A DNA stretch of 64,000 nt, from contig CM055095.1 of assembly GCA_029204225.1 (NCBI GenBank), forward strand, positions 56,848,844 through 56,912,843, written 5' to 3'. The first letter of the stretch is position 1. Each line of letters begins with the position of its first letter. Below, piece by piece: positions 34,791-47,052 of the stretch. The position numbers were made by a program, and so were the translations under genes. Origin of the DNA: Diphasiastrum complanatum (taxonomy: Eukaryota; Streptophyta; Lycopodiopsida; Lycopodiales; Lycopodiaceae). Under the pieces are notes generated by a model. The model made no database searches. It was given only the letters and a program-made list of their open reading frames with translations, and had not been told where the DNA came from.

Positions 34791-35374
34791 TTACATATAC
34801 ATTTTCAAAAGAATTTTTCCAATGTCTCTTAATTCAAAACTTGACATAATCTCAACAGTCTTTTTCAGCTGATAGGTTGAAGATCCATCAGAGTCAGCTT
34901 GCATTTCTTCTTTTGAATCAGCATCTAATGTTGTTAAAAAAACTTGTAAATTAGCTTTTTTCCATTGGCGATGAGTAAAGGATAATGGTTGTGTCATTAA
35001 CCCAAATTGTTCTTTTAAAAAGCAATAGTTGATTTTTGTAAATGATTAGTCATTGCAAATTCCAAATTAAAAGCTAAAACATCTACATCATTTAAATTTA
35101 AATCATCAATGCTTGGTTGATTTTTGACAAACATTTTCTTTTGCCCTTTGGATCTACGTGCAACATTTCCAATCCGTACGTACCTTCCTAGAAAGGCGCT
35201 TTTTGAGGTGGTGTGCAACCAATGGACTCGTAACACTTTTGACTGATCATTATTTTGAATGAATCCAAGCATTTTTGCAATCCAAAATGAATGTCCTTCA
35301 CTATTTTTAGAAGCCAAAAGTGCAACAAGACTACCAATTTGAATCTTGTTAAATTCACCACACCATTTATTCAT
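34791..35374 (-). other. Unrecognised protein-like frames, possibly a transposon-associated gene
   Basis: Frame 35374-35015 (119 codons) has a globular-looking composition: a GSLVALLA strand, HSFWIAKMLGF, a VHWLHTTSK segment, a basic RRSKGQKK patch and an acidic SIDDLNLNDVDVL patch. A second frame, 34997-34791, begins MTQPLSFTHRQWKKANLQVF and holds an acidic, Ser-rich stretch (DSDGSS). The two may be parts of one gene broken by a stop or intron. The Trp-rich hydrophobic pattern recalls small beta-barrel chromatin readers such as BAH, but I see no diagnostic motif. Retroelement debris surrounds it. No function is assigned. Confidence 0.35.
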
Positions 35375-35689
35375 GCATAACTTTAAATATACACGGCTCT
35401 TTTGTACATTATTAACATAAATAGAGCTTTATGTGCATAATAATCATATTCAATCTTGGTAAAAATTTGGGTACATCACTATAAGGTTGCACAATTACCT
35501 CTTATGAATGTACCTCTAGTCAATATTCACAAGTGTGTACTATGTGTTCCACAAAATCCTTGTTATGAATTTAATTGGATCCTTCCTTTTGGAAGCAAGT
35601 GAGGAGATGGGGATTGAGGAGGAGCCTCAAGTCCTTCAAAGAGAATGTGAGACACAAGAAGAGATCGAGAATGGCACTTCATTGCATCG

Positions 35690-36540
35690 AGTCATCTATG
35701 AGTCTAGGAACACCTCAAGATTGCTCACATTGAGGAATCAAATCCTCAAGGCTATCAAAGCAAAGGAGAGAGTGCTCAAAGCTTTGTGCTTCGAGTGAAG
35801 GACTACAATATTGAGCTCACATGTATTGGAGAGCCAATAAATCAAAAAGAGCTTGCTCAAGTGGTCTTGAATGGACTCAACGAGGACTATTACAACTTAG
35901 TCCAATCTTATGCTATTACTTATTCTTTCATTGTATGTTCATTTTTTGTGGAAACAATGTAGATATAATCAATGAAACCAAAATGGCATTGTGTAGGAGT
36001 TCAAAAATACAAGATCTCGGTTCCTTGCACTTTATTTTGGGCATTGAAGTAGTTAGAGCTTGTAATTATAGTTTCATTTGTCAATCTAAGTATGCTACTT
36101 CAATTCTTAAGAAGTTCAATATGGATATGTGCAAAAAAGTGGATCATCATGTAAATGATCCTAGAGGTGTTGGTGAAAGATCCTTCAAGAACATCACCCT
36201 CTATAGGAGTCTTACAGGCTCCTTGTTATGGCTTACAATATTTAGACTAGATCTAAGCTATAGCATCAATAGATTAAGCCAATTTATGTAAGATCTATTG
36301 ATTCATCATTGGAACCTAGCCAAAAGGGTGCTAAGATACATTTCTAGCACACTCGACTTTGGCATACTATATAAGGGTGATCACATTGATTCTTTGGTTT
36401 TTCATCTTCAGATTTTGCTAGAGACAAGGTGGATAGAAGATCAATAAGTGCATATGCAATTTCTATTGGAGATGGAGTCATTTCATGGCTCTCAAAGAAG
36501 CAAGAAATTGTGACTCTCCCTTAGATCTCTCAAAAAAAAA
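35690..36540 (+). pseudogene. Copia gag fused to RT/RNase H by deletion
   Basis: Plus strand. About 35690-35925 is a UBN2-like Copia gag piece with a frame change near 35790 (LRNQILKAIKAKERVLK, then GEPINQKELAQVVLNGL). From about 35940 it becomes RT C-terminal sequence (NNVDIINETKMALC, DLGSLHFILGIEV, YRSLTGSLLWLT). A degraded RNase H follows to about 36520 (VISWLSKKQEIVT). Protease, integrase and the RT catalytic core are missing, and the YVDD site is destroyed at the junction. Confidence 0.8.
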
Positions 36541-36587
36541 TGTAGCTCCGAATTCATATGTGATGAGCTCGGATCTGATATTAGGTC

Positions 36588-36898
36588 TATGTGCACTTAG
36601 GGTAGCTCGAACCCTAACATTTAATGCCTTAGATCAAGCAATTAAGACTCTCTCAAAAAATCCCTACAATTTAGGACCATGATTTTTGGCCTTGACATGA
36701 GCACAAACTTTGGCAATCAATGGTGACATGATTTACTATAATATAATCCTAATTATGTACACATGATTTATTATAATATAATCCTAATTATGTACACATG
36801 TGGAATTCTAATTATGTACACGTGTGGATGATACTTGGCTATCCCTCAAGCTGCTACAAGGCAATAATCTACATGCTAGATTTTAACATTTTTCACAA
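36588..36898 (-). mobile_element. Second minus-orientation LTR copy
   Basis: Sequence from about 36650 to 36898, ending AACATTTTTCACA on the plus strand, matches the LTR at 32790-32973 over several blocks (TAGGACCATG, TTTTTGGCCTTGA, GTGTGGATGATACTTGG). It also carries an internal triplication of an AATCCTAATTATGTACAC unit (about 36743-36823). A weak primer-site-like CCTAATATCAGATCC lies on the minus strand at 36588-36574. It probably pairs with the 32.8 kb LTR around the nested material. Confidence 0.55.
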
Positions 36899-37189
36899 TG
36901 TGCAAGCAATGTACCTCTACAACCAAAAAGAATAGAAATTATTATATTAAAACAACAAATCCAATGTGCACACTTTGCTCTTATTTGGAGAAATAGGCAA
37001 TGAATATTTTTTTACCTCCAAACAAGTCTTTTTGTGCTACCCCTCATGTCTAGTTGCTCTTTGGTTCCTTCTCATGCTCAGTAGAAAAAAGCATTTTTCT
37101 TCTATATTGCAATTTGAAATCCGTAAATTAATCTTCTAGCGACCCGTCATCGCCAATATGCAGTGGACATAATAATGTAAAAGATTGCA

Positions 37190-37700
37190 TTAGTCTAGGC
37201 AACGACAAAGTCAATTTACTCAGTGGTTACATAGATGCAAGTTGGACAGGAGATGTAGACACACGTAAATCTACTTCCAAATTTACATTCTTCCTCAACA
37301 ATGGTCCAGTTTCCTGGAACAGTCGCAAGCAATCTTCGATAGCTCTATCTTCCACTAAATCAGATATATCGCGGCCTCTCAAGCTACAAAGGAAGCAATT
37401 TGGTTGAGAAACTTACTCTCAGATATCGCTCTGAATCAATATGCTCTGACAATATTATTTTGTAATAATCAAAGTGGCATTGCTTTGTCAGCCAACCCTA
37501 GATTTCATTCAAGTAAGCACATTGAATTGAAGTATCAGTTCATCAGAAGCAAAGTTCTCAATGAAGAGGTCAAATTACAAATATGTAGAACGCAAGATAT
37601 GACAATAGATGTTTTTACTAAAGTATTAAGTTTGGAGTCACACAGAAGATTCTGTGTAGAACTAAGTTTGAAGGTCAAGGCATTCAAGGATTCAGATTAA
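37190..37700 (+). pseudogene. Copia RNase H C-terminal remnant
   Basis: Broken frames to about 37400, then an open frame (37404-37700) with AIWLRNLLSD, a divergent FCNNQSGIALSANPRFH segment and IDVFTKVL. This is the end of a Copia RNase H, closely related to the copies near 57.9 and 60.3 kb. A purine run (AAAAGGGAG) joins it to the LTR at 37708. Confidence 0.85.
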
Positions 37701-37707
37701 AAGGGAG

Positions 37708-38793
37708 TGTTGGATAATTCTCCTTCTTACCAATCGACTACTCCATTTTAATCTTCATCCATTGTCTATCCAATTCTGCGGATTTTTCCGTGTTTTTATA
37801 AAGTCTACAGAATTACAAGTGTTTTTACACAGTTTGCAGAATTACACAGAGTTTACGACAATGTCTCCTTTTTCACCTGTCAGGAATCCCGTTGAAAAAT
37901 GCAGTGTCTCCTTTTTCACATTTTTCGCCTAACAAAAATCTCGTGTAAAATCACAGTGTTGCATTTTTCGCTTTTTTAGAATCGTCTCAAATGTTCAGGA
38001 AATGACTCTGGCAAAGTGTGGGGCAACCCTAAATGAGATTTAAGGGCACCTTCTCTTTTTCGCATTTTTCGCGAAAAACCCGACAGTGTCACCTGTGGCT
38101 ATTGTAGTTCATTTCCGCAGAGCTACAGTTTTGGTTCATTTACGCAGACAAAATGTTTACGGCCAATTTCACCGCTTATCAACAATCAATGACAAGGACC
38201 GGATGGATGCCAGCAGATCACCAGCCAACTGGCGATCGCAGTTGATGACCTAATTTCTTAGTATAAATAGTTGTTCATATTTATACAGTTTCATTATCTG
38301 AATTATCAGAAGAAGCATTAGAATAGTTAGCTCCTTCTCTCAAGCCTGCGAGCTTGAATACTCCTGAGCATTCTAGCTCACTTCTTAGAGTTGTTTTAGA
38401 GATTGCTATTGCGCCACTACTTATCAGCATTGCGCTTAATTCAGACTTTCATTTTAGCCGCTCAGAGATAGCATAGAGTATGTGAATTTGATCCACAATT
38501 TATTGTACTCATTTACTTCTGTTACGTTTTCATACTGAATCAATACTATCTTTTGTTGTGTTCAGTTTTCGTCTCAGAATGTATGTGTTTTTGTATTTCT
38601 TTGCGACTAATTCACGAACAATTCATGAATTAGAACAATTCACGACTAATTATTATTGTTTGGCTGCGTAATCACTATAGTACTCTGAGTCAGATATAGA
38701 TACAGTAGAATAGACTACACACACAGGGTGCCAAATCCCTCTCACTTATTAACTATGGTTAGGGTTTTCTCGATATCCGCAAACCCTCCAACA
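37708..38793 (+). mobile_element. Copia LTR, full length (1086 bp)
   Basis: Starts TGTTGGATAATTC right after the polypurine tract and ends ACCCTCCAACA, giving matching TGTTGG/CCAACA termini. A TATA box (TATAAATA, 38272-38279) marks its probable promoter. It is homologous to the LTR at 58210-59113 (TGTTGGAT-ATTCTCC start, CTTAGTATAAATAG core) and is longer because of extra TTTTTCGC-rich sequence. Confidence 0.85.
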
Positions 38794-41700
38794 AACATTC
38801 GAGCCTTCAATGATTTTCAAATTTGAATAGTTGATACTTGAGTTTTGACAACCAAGCAATGAAAAGACACCAATATTTTTAGTATTGGACTATAGGATTC
38901 AATAGTCGTTAGGCCTAATTGATGGACAAATCCTTAGCCTAACAATATAAATCTACAGAAAGCTTTTTCTCGACATCATTTTCAAAAAGATGTGACTAGA
39001 TATTTTCTAACCGTTGTTTTGTTTCTCTAGGGCATTGATTTTCTCAATAAGTTTATTTATCTCATATCCTTCTTGGCCATTCTTTCCTTGAGATTTTTTG
39101 TCGTTCTGAATTCAATCCAATCATCTTATTGCATTTAAAATCATGTTAGTATGAATGTATGCTTTTCTGATTAACTACTATGTGCATTTTTTCACTTAAC
39201 TCTTGTATAGAATCAAAGTTGTAACGAATCCATTCAAGGACCTTATGTCTCTTGATTCTCCCATTCATGACCCTTTTTTTCAGTCAAGATCATCAATTCC
39301 ATGGTTAGGCTCTAAATCGGTCTCATTTAATTTTTAAAAGTGAATATCCTTAAAGCTCTTTTGCTTTTGAGGATGATTATAGTGGGTTTTTTTGCTGCCA
39401 TTTATTAATGTATATCTCAGGTTCAGTAATGCCTAGAGCTAAGAGCACCACTAGAAGGGTCGACTAGGAGAGTTTCCACTTGGCCAGTGATGGCGGTTTT
39501 TCTCTGGGCCTTCTTGGGTGATGACTTATTAAGCATAGTCTCAGATTTTTGGGTGAAGAAGTTGTCTACTAGGAAATTTGTAGGGTAAAAGAGATATGCA
39601 TCTTTGATATGGCCAGGTTTGATGAATCTAGACTTCTAAAAACTCTCAAATATAGCGTTTGTGTAAAATACAGAAATATATCAAGTGATTGAAATATGCG
39701 CAATTAGAGTGTGTGAGAATATGTAGATGCAAATCAAGGACATGCATAGTGTGAGAAGTTTGTTATGCTAGAATTCTAACTTCTCAAAACGTAGTTGTTG
39801 GACACTTGGATTGCCTTGTATATAAATTTGAGTGCCTCCCATGCTAAATTATCACCAATAGATTTAGTTGAAGGGCTTGGATTGGCATCCTTGCCATTTT
39901 GCAATAGTTAATAGAATTAGAGGGGCAATGCCTTCCCCAAGAAAGGCACCAATTGTACTTCCATTTCTATGTTCAATCAAGAGGAGCTGGAGACCCTAAT
40001 AATTTATGTTGAAAACATCTGTATTGTTTCTCATTTTTATGATCTTCACTTTTCCATGATTTTGTGCTTTCCATTGATTGTATGTTTCATGGTATTTGCT
40101 CATTTTTGGAATTTCTAAGAGAGAGATAAGCGATGAGGTAGTGAGATTGCCTCTCTTGCATTGTATATGTGCTTGATTAGAGTGGAGTAGCTTGTTAGTA
40201 TTCATAGAACCTTCCTTATCATATTAAAGGAGAGGTAGCACTCCTTTGGGAATGATTTCCTACATGATAGGAAGACCAAGCCCACTACAATAGACAAATC
40301 TAATTGCTCACGCCATGTGTGTTAGATGCAATAATATATTTAGTATTTTTTTTTAAATTTTTGCAATGATTACTTTTTGTGATGTGAGAATGAATGACAA
40401 TGCTACATATAGCAATTGTGAATAGTAACTAAGAATTTTTGCAAAAAGTTGGATCTTTATCTTCTCATGAGAAGCTTGAAAAGATTGCAAATTTGAAAAT
40501 TGTGTGAAAATTCATCTATGATGCATTTTAGGTGATAATTTGTTGCATGCAAATGCTAGCACCTAAGATTGTGTGTGTATTCATCCTATTAGCAATTGGG
40601 TTTATTGAGTTTTGATCAAATTTTGAGCAAAAAATTATAGACTTGTGTTACAAACACAAAATGCAAAAAAGTGAGGGTCAGATGCAAGGTCTTTTTATAT
40701 ACTAATTTTTTCATGAATTGAATGTGTGAGGTTAGATGTTCCTGAGTAGAGCTGAACTTCTTGCACTTCAACTACTCACGCTTCCAACATTAGAAAATAG
40801 TAGCAGTTTGCATATTAAAGGTTTAAATCGAATAAAAACAACTCTAATAATAAGAGAAAAACATGACCTTAAAGTTTGTTCTTTCAAGGCCACAATTTAA
40901 TGTTATTATGCATTTGTTGAAGGGCCCAACATTTTGGATTTTTTAATGCCATAGAAACTGGTTGTGCTATGTTGCAACATTTCCAAAGTGTGTCTTTTAT
41001 TTTGCTACAGAAAGGATTCAAACCTTCGTCACATAGCCAATTTTGAGTTAAGACTTGTGAGTGTCTCTCTTCAAAGTAGCTAACATTTGTGATGGAGCTT
41101 TGATTTTCTATTCTTGTATCTTAATGGTGTAATAAATTTTAAAGCTCAACCTTTGAATTTCTTTCCATAAACTCTTGAAGTTTCTTGTAAAGATTAGTTT
41201 AAATATTTTAGACAAATCAAGCTGAGTAGTGAGTAGCTGATTCAATAATCAAAAGGTAGATTAGATTGAGAGAAAAAAAAAAAAAGGTAGATTAGTCTTA
41301 GTAGGATAAATACTTGTAAAGAGTCCAAGTGACAAATATAACACATGGCAAAATCCAAGTAGTTGGGCAGAAATTATATCAAGCCGTCAAGCTTGCCCCA
41401 TGGGTGGGTCACCAGTGTAACAAGGGAAGCCTACAATATTTGAACCTCAAAGCTAAAAGCTTTTAATGGGAGGAGGTTTTTGAATATTCCAAGTGGCAAG
41501 TACTGGGGCAGTGGGCAGTGGGCGCGGTAACATGTAAGTTTACTCAAGCGAGTCGGCTGCACCATCACAAGATTCACAACATTAGCGGCCCATTTAGTTC
41601 AATTACTACTCATTCCATCGCACGCTTTGTACCCTACTACCACACCATACCATCCCATACCATACCATAGGTCCATGGAACATACCAAGTAAGGACCAGC

Positions 41701-42100
41701 ATTCCAAGGCCCAAGCGTTCATAAGAGTAAGCGACTCGTGACTCGGTGGGTGTGGTCACGGTGGTGACTGCCCTGCCCTGGGCTGATGCCTCTAGTAGGG
41801 AAAGCGTCCGGCCGGCCTGCTTGCTTGTGGCTGTGCCCCTGGAGCAAGCAGCGTACCTTGCAACGTACAACCTAACAATTTACTATTATTATAACAGCAT
41901 CATCTCAGAGGCTCACCAGTCCTCTCTTTCTCTGAGCTCCCACACTCATCAGTTTCAGTGCTCTCGTAAAAAAAAGTTTCAAATCAACCTTATTAAATAC
42001 CCACAAGGGTTTTATTTATGAAATCTTAGAATTTAAAATTTAGAACCAAAATTAACTGATTTTAAACCGTTGAAAAACTTGCAAATCCAACAATGACTCT
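38794..42100. other. Intergenic; no gene recognised
   Basis: AT-rich sequence with only short chance frames. It contains a GGTAGATTAG pair flanking a poly-A run near 41264-41297 and a CCATAC-rich stretch near 41640-41670. I see no domain, RNA gene or clear element here. Confidence 0.6.
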
Positions 42101-42106
42101 ATCAAA

Positions 42107-42300
42107 TGTGAATTTCAACAATTGGGCTGTTTTTTATTTGTCCATTTTTCAAAAGCTCTGTCTCACGGTTCCAATTTCCAATTCTCAAGCTCTTCAAAAA
42201 TCATGTGAATTTCAACAATTGGGCTGTTTTTTATTTGTCCATTTTTCAAAAGCTCTGTCTCACGGTTCCAACTTCCAATTCTTGAGCTCCTAAAAAATCT
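42107..42300. repeat. 97-bp tandem duplication upstream of the MYB gene
   Basis: The unit beginning TGTGAATTTCAACAATTGGG at 42107 repeats at 42204 with a period of 97 bp and a few substitutions towards the end. It lies about 1.15 kb upstream of the MYB start codon and could sit in the promoter region. Confidence 0.95.
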
Positions 42301-43447
42301 TCAGATACAAATAAGTCAATTGCTGAGAAGTAATATTTCACCACTTTATTATTGAAAGGTCTTTCAAAATTAGTTAATTTAAAATCTTAAAGTTTTAAGG
42401 TTGTTTTGTGGCCTTTGATTTACTTCATATGCTGTGGGTTCTTTATATAGTTTGTTAGAAACTTTTTTACGAGCACTGTGTGACAGTTCTCTGAGCTCTC
42501 TCGCTTTCTCGTGAGTCGTAGACTCGTAGCGTTACCTATTTCTATTTCCCTCCACTCGCATGTCGCACATGCGCAGATCGAGAAGATGGCGATCTAAACA
42601 AAAATCTGGACGGCGACCGACAGTAGAGACTAGAGTGTACAGTGGAGATGGACACTCTTCTGGCTTCCGCCGGTTCACCTTCCAAGATCCGGCATTGTGG
42701 GTTTGCTCCTGAGTCCTTACTATTGCTACATGATACATACTACTGTCGGATATCTATTGCTACGTATTACGTAATGTCTGGGTAACAAATACGAAATGAT
42801 TTATGAGATAAACAGCAAAAAAACAGATTCGATTCATACGAATTGTCCAAACTGTGAATTCATACTTCATTGTCCAAATCTAGTGTACACTAGTTACTAC
42901 TGTACAAATCCAATTTAGGGTGTAGAAACGTACATGTTCGTAGGATACGTCGAAAGGGGATGCATGCTGATGAGTCATTGCTGGCTACAGCCTACCTCGT
43001 ACGTTAGACATGAGCCAAGTTCAACTAATTTCTCTGCAGGCTTCACCATTTGTTGTTCTTGTTCCTTGTTTGAAAGTTGATGAGTTTGTTTTGCTGTCGC
43101 GCTTTTGATTTTCATGCAATCTCAATGATTTGATTCTTCGCACCGTCGGCAGTAAGTAATATTTGATTTTGCGTTTCTTGCTACGATCCTGCTTGTTTCG
43201 GCGTGGGCTCTGCCGGCAGTCACCGAACATTCATGTTGTTGGACAACGTGAAAATCTTTCGGGATTGAGCGTACCAGCGTTGCAGCTATAGTGAAAACCT
43301 ACGAATCTACGATTATATTTCACAGGAAAACGTGCTGAGTCAATTCTGCGTCTTGCTTCACCGTAAGAGAGGACCCTGATATAGTATGTTTGATCGATCT
43401 CAGTTGTTGGGGTATATGATATTGAGAAAAGTGTTTGGGCTTCCAAT

Positions 43448-46400
43448 ATGCTAAAGCCTTCAAACCTACAGGATGATTCGATTGCCTTCCCCACCGTCTC
43501 CGGCACGAGCAGCCATGTAGCTAGTGAGCGAGATTTTGAGACTTCACTTGACCTCGTCACCAAGCATACTACTTCCAAAAAGATTTCAGTTGTAACTGAT
43601 GGTAAAATAAAATCCTTTCATGATAGGAATACTTTGCCGCAGTTCGATGAACTGTGTGTGTTCGATAGCGTACAAGGAGGTAATGACACTGTTCCCATGA
43701 ACGCGTTTGAGGCTGGCAAAAGCGTTGTATCGGATGCACCAATGAGTGCACTAGATCAGAAGAGGGAAATCCTGAATGGGCCGAGGAGAGGTAGGAAAGT
43801 AAAAGAAAAGTTTTCTGTCGAGGAAAAAGTAGTGATAGCTGGTTGGAAAGGAGAAGTACCTGATTTCAATACCAATTTATTGAAGACGACATCAGGAAAC
43901 CCAACCAACATGCAGGATCCAAATTTGGAAGCACAAGGAAAATATAGGAAAGCCTATTTCAGCCTGATAGAGAATTTCTTACACCTCCAAGACGATATCG
44001 GAGACTCCAATCAAGAAGCTGTACAGGATACCGAAGATCAGACTAGCGTGCGAAGCGAGAACATGGCTGACGATTTTCTTGATAAAACTGAAATGCTTAT
44101 CGTGGAAGGACTGAACGACTCCTTTACATCACAGAGGCCTGAGGAGAAAATTAAGCTGGCTGAAGTAACCCAGCCGCCAATACTACGTTCTGAACTCCCT
44201 GGCAAGCAACAAATAGAATCCGTTGCAGGACACACGCTTGAGGAGATGTGGCTGACCGAACCACAAAGGTTCCACTGTGGCAGTGGATACGAGACTCTCT
44301 TAATGGGAGACTCATGGCAAGATCGAAATCAGCTTGATAGCTATCTGTTGCTTACAAGTCAAACACACAAAATGGAATTGCTCGATTTGCAACTCCAAGA
44401 AAATCAAAGGCATATCCAACAGCTGGAAGGAAACAGGAATTCCTTATTCATAGAGGTTTGTGAAGGACAACGGCACGCTGATGCAGGCATGCTTTCGAAT
44501 GAGCATTCCGAGAGTATCATGATACATAACGGCGTGCAAAGCAGTTGTTCTACTGATGTTGCTTGTCGCAGAACACCAGGACCAGGGCAGTTTGTCTTTC
44601 CCAGAAGGCATTCAGTAGAATTTCAGAACACAAGGTTCTCTTTTATAGACAAGGATACATGCGAAGAATCAATCGATGGGAGATCGCTAGATTTGCATTG
44701 TCAACGCATACAGAAGCATTGCCCCAAAGGAGGTCCAAGGCGACAATGGTCTCCGGAAGAAGACAGGTGAACATTTTCGCGATATTCATCTTTCATCTTG
44801 ATCAATCAAACAATGCATTTGCTTTTTATGTTAGCATTTTTTAAAATGTTCACAGTTCAGGCTATGTCCTCTGGCAGGAAGTTGAAGGAACTTGTGGACA
44901 AATATGGACAGCAAAGGTGGTCTCACATTGCCACGTTTTTGCAAGGTCGGAAAGGAAAGCAATGCCGCGAAAGGTGGCTTAATCATCTTCGATCAAATAT
45001 CAAGGTTAGATCTCAGATCAGACTACAAAATGACGCTTGCTAAACAAATACGAATAATTTATCAAGTTCTTTGTAGATTAAAAGATCTTTGAGAGTACTG
45101 TAATTATGGATCACTCGTCATTCTTCCTGTGGGTCTTGTCTTTGTGTCAAATGTAGCTCTATCTACAATAGAACCGGTGCTTTTGCAAGATCTTTCTTTA
45201 TCGAATTGGATTTCCCCTGACCAAGAACTTACACACTACTGTATGATATGTAGAGGGATGAATGGACTGAGAAGGAAGAGGAGCTACTCATATCATTGCA
45301 CGACAAATACGAAAATCGTTGGGCTGAAATTGCAAAACATATTCCAGGCCGTCCTGAGAATGCTATTAAGAACCATTGGAATGCAACGAAGCGTAGAAGA
45401 GACCTTCGCAATATTAAACCCAGAAAAGCAACAAATGGTTCATCTGATAGTTTGGAAATGGTACAAAGGTCAATGGTCCTGCGCAATTATTTGCAGAAGC
45501 ACCTGATCGACGAAAACATGACTGGTTCTAAGAAGTCTAGAAAATCTGGCAATGCTTCCATTGATAATCGTACGCCCGAGATTGAATTACCTCAAGAAAC
45601 AGTTGACTCAAGCACAACAGTAAGTTATCAAAATGAGAACTCGCTTCTCGATCTGAGCTCTATTCAGGAAGTCAACAGTTTTAACCTTGATGCTATGCTT
45701 ACAGGAACGTACAAATCATCTAAATATCAGGATGTAGCACTGAGTTTCGCCAAACAAAGCAACAGATTCGAAAAGGCATTTATATATGACAATAGTACGT
45801 ATCTTCAATCTGCTGCCAACTCACACATAGGGCTATTATCTGAATTTTCGCCCTTCTCTGCAACACAGGAGACATCTTTGTTGGACTACGGAGGCCCAAA
45901 TGTCGGTGCAGAGTTCCAAAGTACACCGGTGGAAAGGACATTGTGGGGAAGTCCAATAACAGATCTTGATAGAATGGAAGGAGCCGATCAAGATTGTTGG
46001 GGGCAAAAGTTTACTAACTTCGTTCAATCTCTGGGGTCTCATGGTCCATCGGTTCAGAACAGACCATTCCCGCAGAATTACTGTTGCCCTCCAGCTTTGA
46101 TATCATGTGAAGAGCCTATAGCTGCAGCTTTTCAAGGCCATAATCTGTCAGCGGATTTGCTTCACAGAGATACGCACGCCTCCATTAAAGACTGGTTTGC
46201 ATCTTCTCCTCTGTTGGAGATTGTTAAATCTTGTAGAAATGATTTTACTAGACCTATCGTAGATCATCGCCTAAGCGTCAAGAAAACGAGCACAACTGAG
46301 CCTGATGTGAGTCGTCATATTCTTCAGCCGAATGAAAATTCAAGCAAATTTGCAGGTTCTGATCGTGATGAATCTAGTTTATATGCTCTAAAAAATAATC

Positions 46401-46813
46401 AGAGAGATTTTGCACAACTGCTGGAAGATCCGGTAAGAGGCGAACTTGTGCATGAGAACTCGAGCGCCGCTCTTCCCGTTTACCCATCAGAAGATCTCTC
46501 TGTAGTTCCCGAAGGTCAAAATTTTCAAATGATATTGGGAGATAATGGATACGGGTACTCTGGCCAACTGCAGCAGGCAAGTACAACCGAGCTATACACC
46601 AACACGAAATGTGTCTCAACAATGCCACAAGTTTACGAGCCAGTCAACAATCAATTTTATCATATTACATCTGAGGGCGCCGCGCTTCCACCTTACCATT
46701 CTATAATGCATAATGAATGGATGCGATCCGAGTCTGTGAAGCAAATTAGTGATGAACACATCGACACGAATAAACAGGAGTTGGATCTAATAGAGCTTGT
46801 GACATTATCGTGA
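43448..46813 (+). CDS. R2R3-MYB transcription factor, MYB98/MYB119-like
   Basis: Sequence-specific DNA-binding regulator, expected nuclear. Three exons: 43448-44766, 44878-45004, 45254-46813. Both introns have GT/AG ends and compatible phase, giving 3006 nt or 1001 aa. R2 has Trp at 434, 454 and 473 (KGKQCRERWLNHLR). R3 has Trp at 486, 505 and 524 (AIKNHWNATKRRR). Trp at the first R3 position, where most plant R2R3-MYBs have Phe/Ile, and the NATKRR end point to the MYB98/MYB64/MYB119 clade, whose Arabidopsis members are female-gametophyte regulators. The protein is over twice their usual length: about 430 residues precede R2 and about 470 follow R3. The N-terminal part has a basic RRGRKVKEK patch (about 112-120) and a heptad-like stretch (about 305-340). 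An in-frame TGA at 43391 supports this start, unless an upstream exon exists (acceptor-like TCTCAG at 43398-43403). Confidence 0.93.
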
Positions 46814-47046
46814 AAGTGAAAAATAGCCTGCGACAGGGTTATGGAAATTCTAACACAAAGCGAACAATTGCATGGAAAGATCATCGTAATCTTCGTGGAG
46901 GACATTAGCAGAAGACTTTCGTATATTATTATTAATTGGCTCCGGAACATGAGACCAGATTTAACAATCCTGGGCCTGAAAAATCCGTTTATACAATGGG
47001 ATTTTACTATGCCACCTGATGTTGAGCATCCCGCTCTTTGTTGAGG

Positions 47047-47052
47047 AATAAA
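47047..47052 (+). terminator. Candidate poly(A) signal of the MYB gene
   Basis: AATAAA lies 233 nt after the MYB stop codon and is the first clear near-upstream element. Confidence 0.45.

Noticed and set aside
34861-35374. Assignment of the 35-kb frame as a BAH or chromodomain protein
   Set aside because: Only a general hydrophobic pattern is shared; no diagnostic motif is visible.
41637-42021. Overlapping frames on both strands near 41.7-42.0 kb
   Set aside because: No domain, splice support or homology; locally higher GC accounts for the open frames.
43569-44235. Minus-strand frames opposite MYB exon 1
   Set aside because: They are shadows of the MYB reading frame.
45129-45506. Alternative plus-strand frame across MYB intron 2 and exon 3
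   Set aside because: It is out of frame with the R3 repeat; the spliced frame matches the MYB domain.
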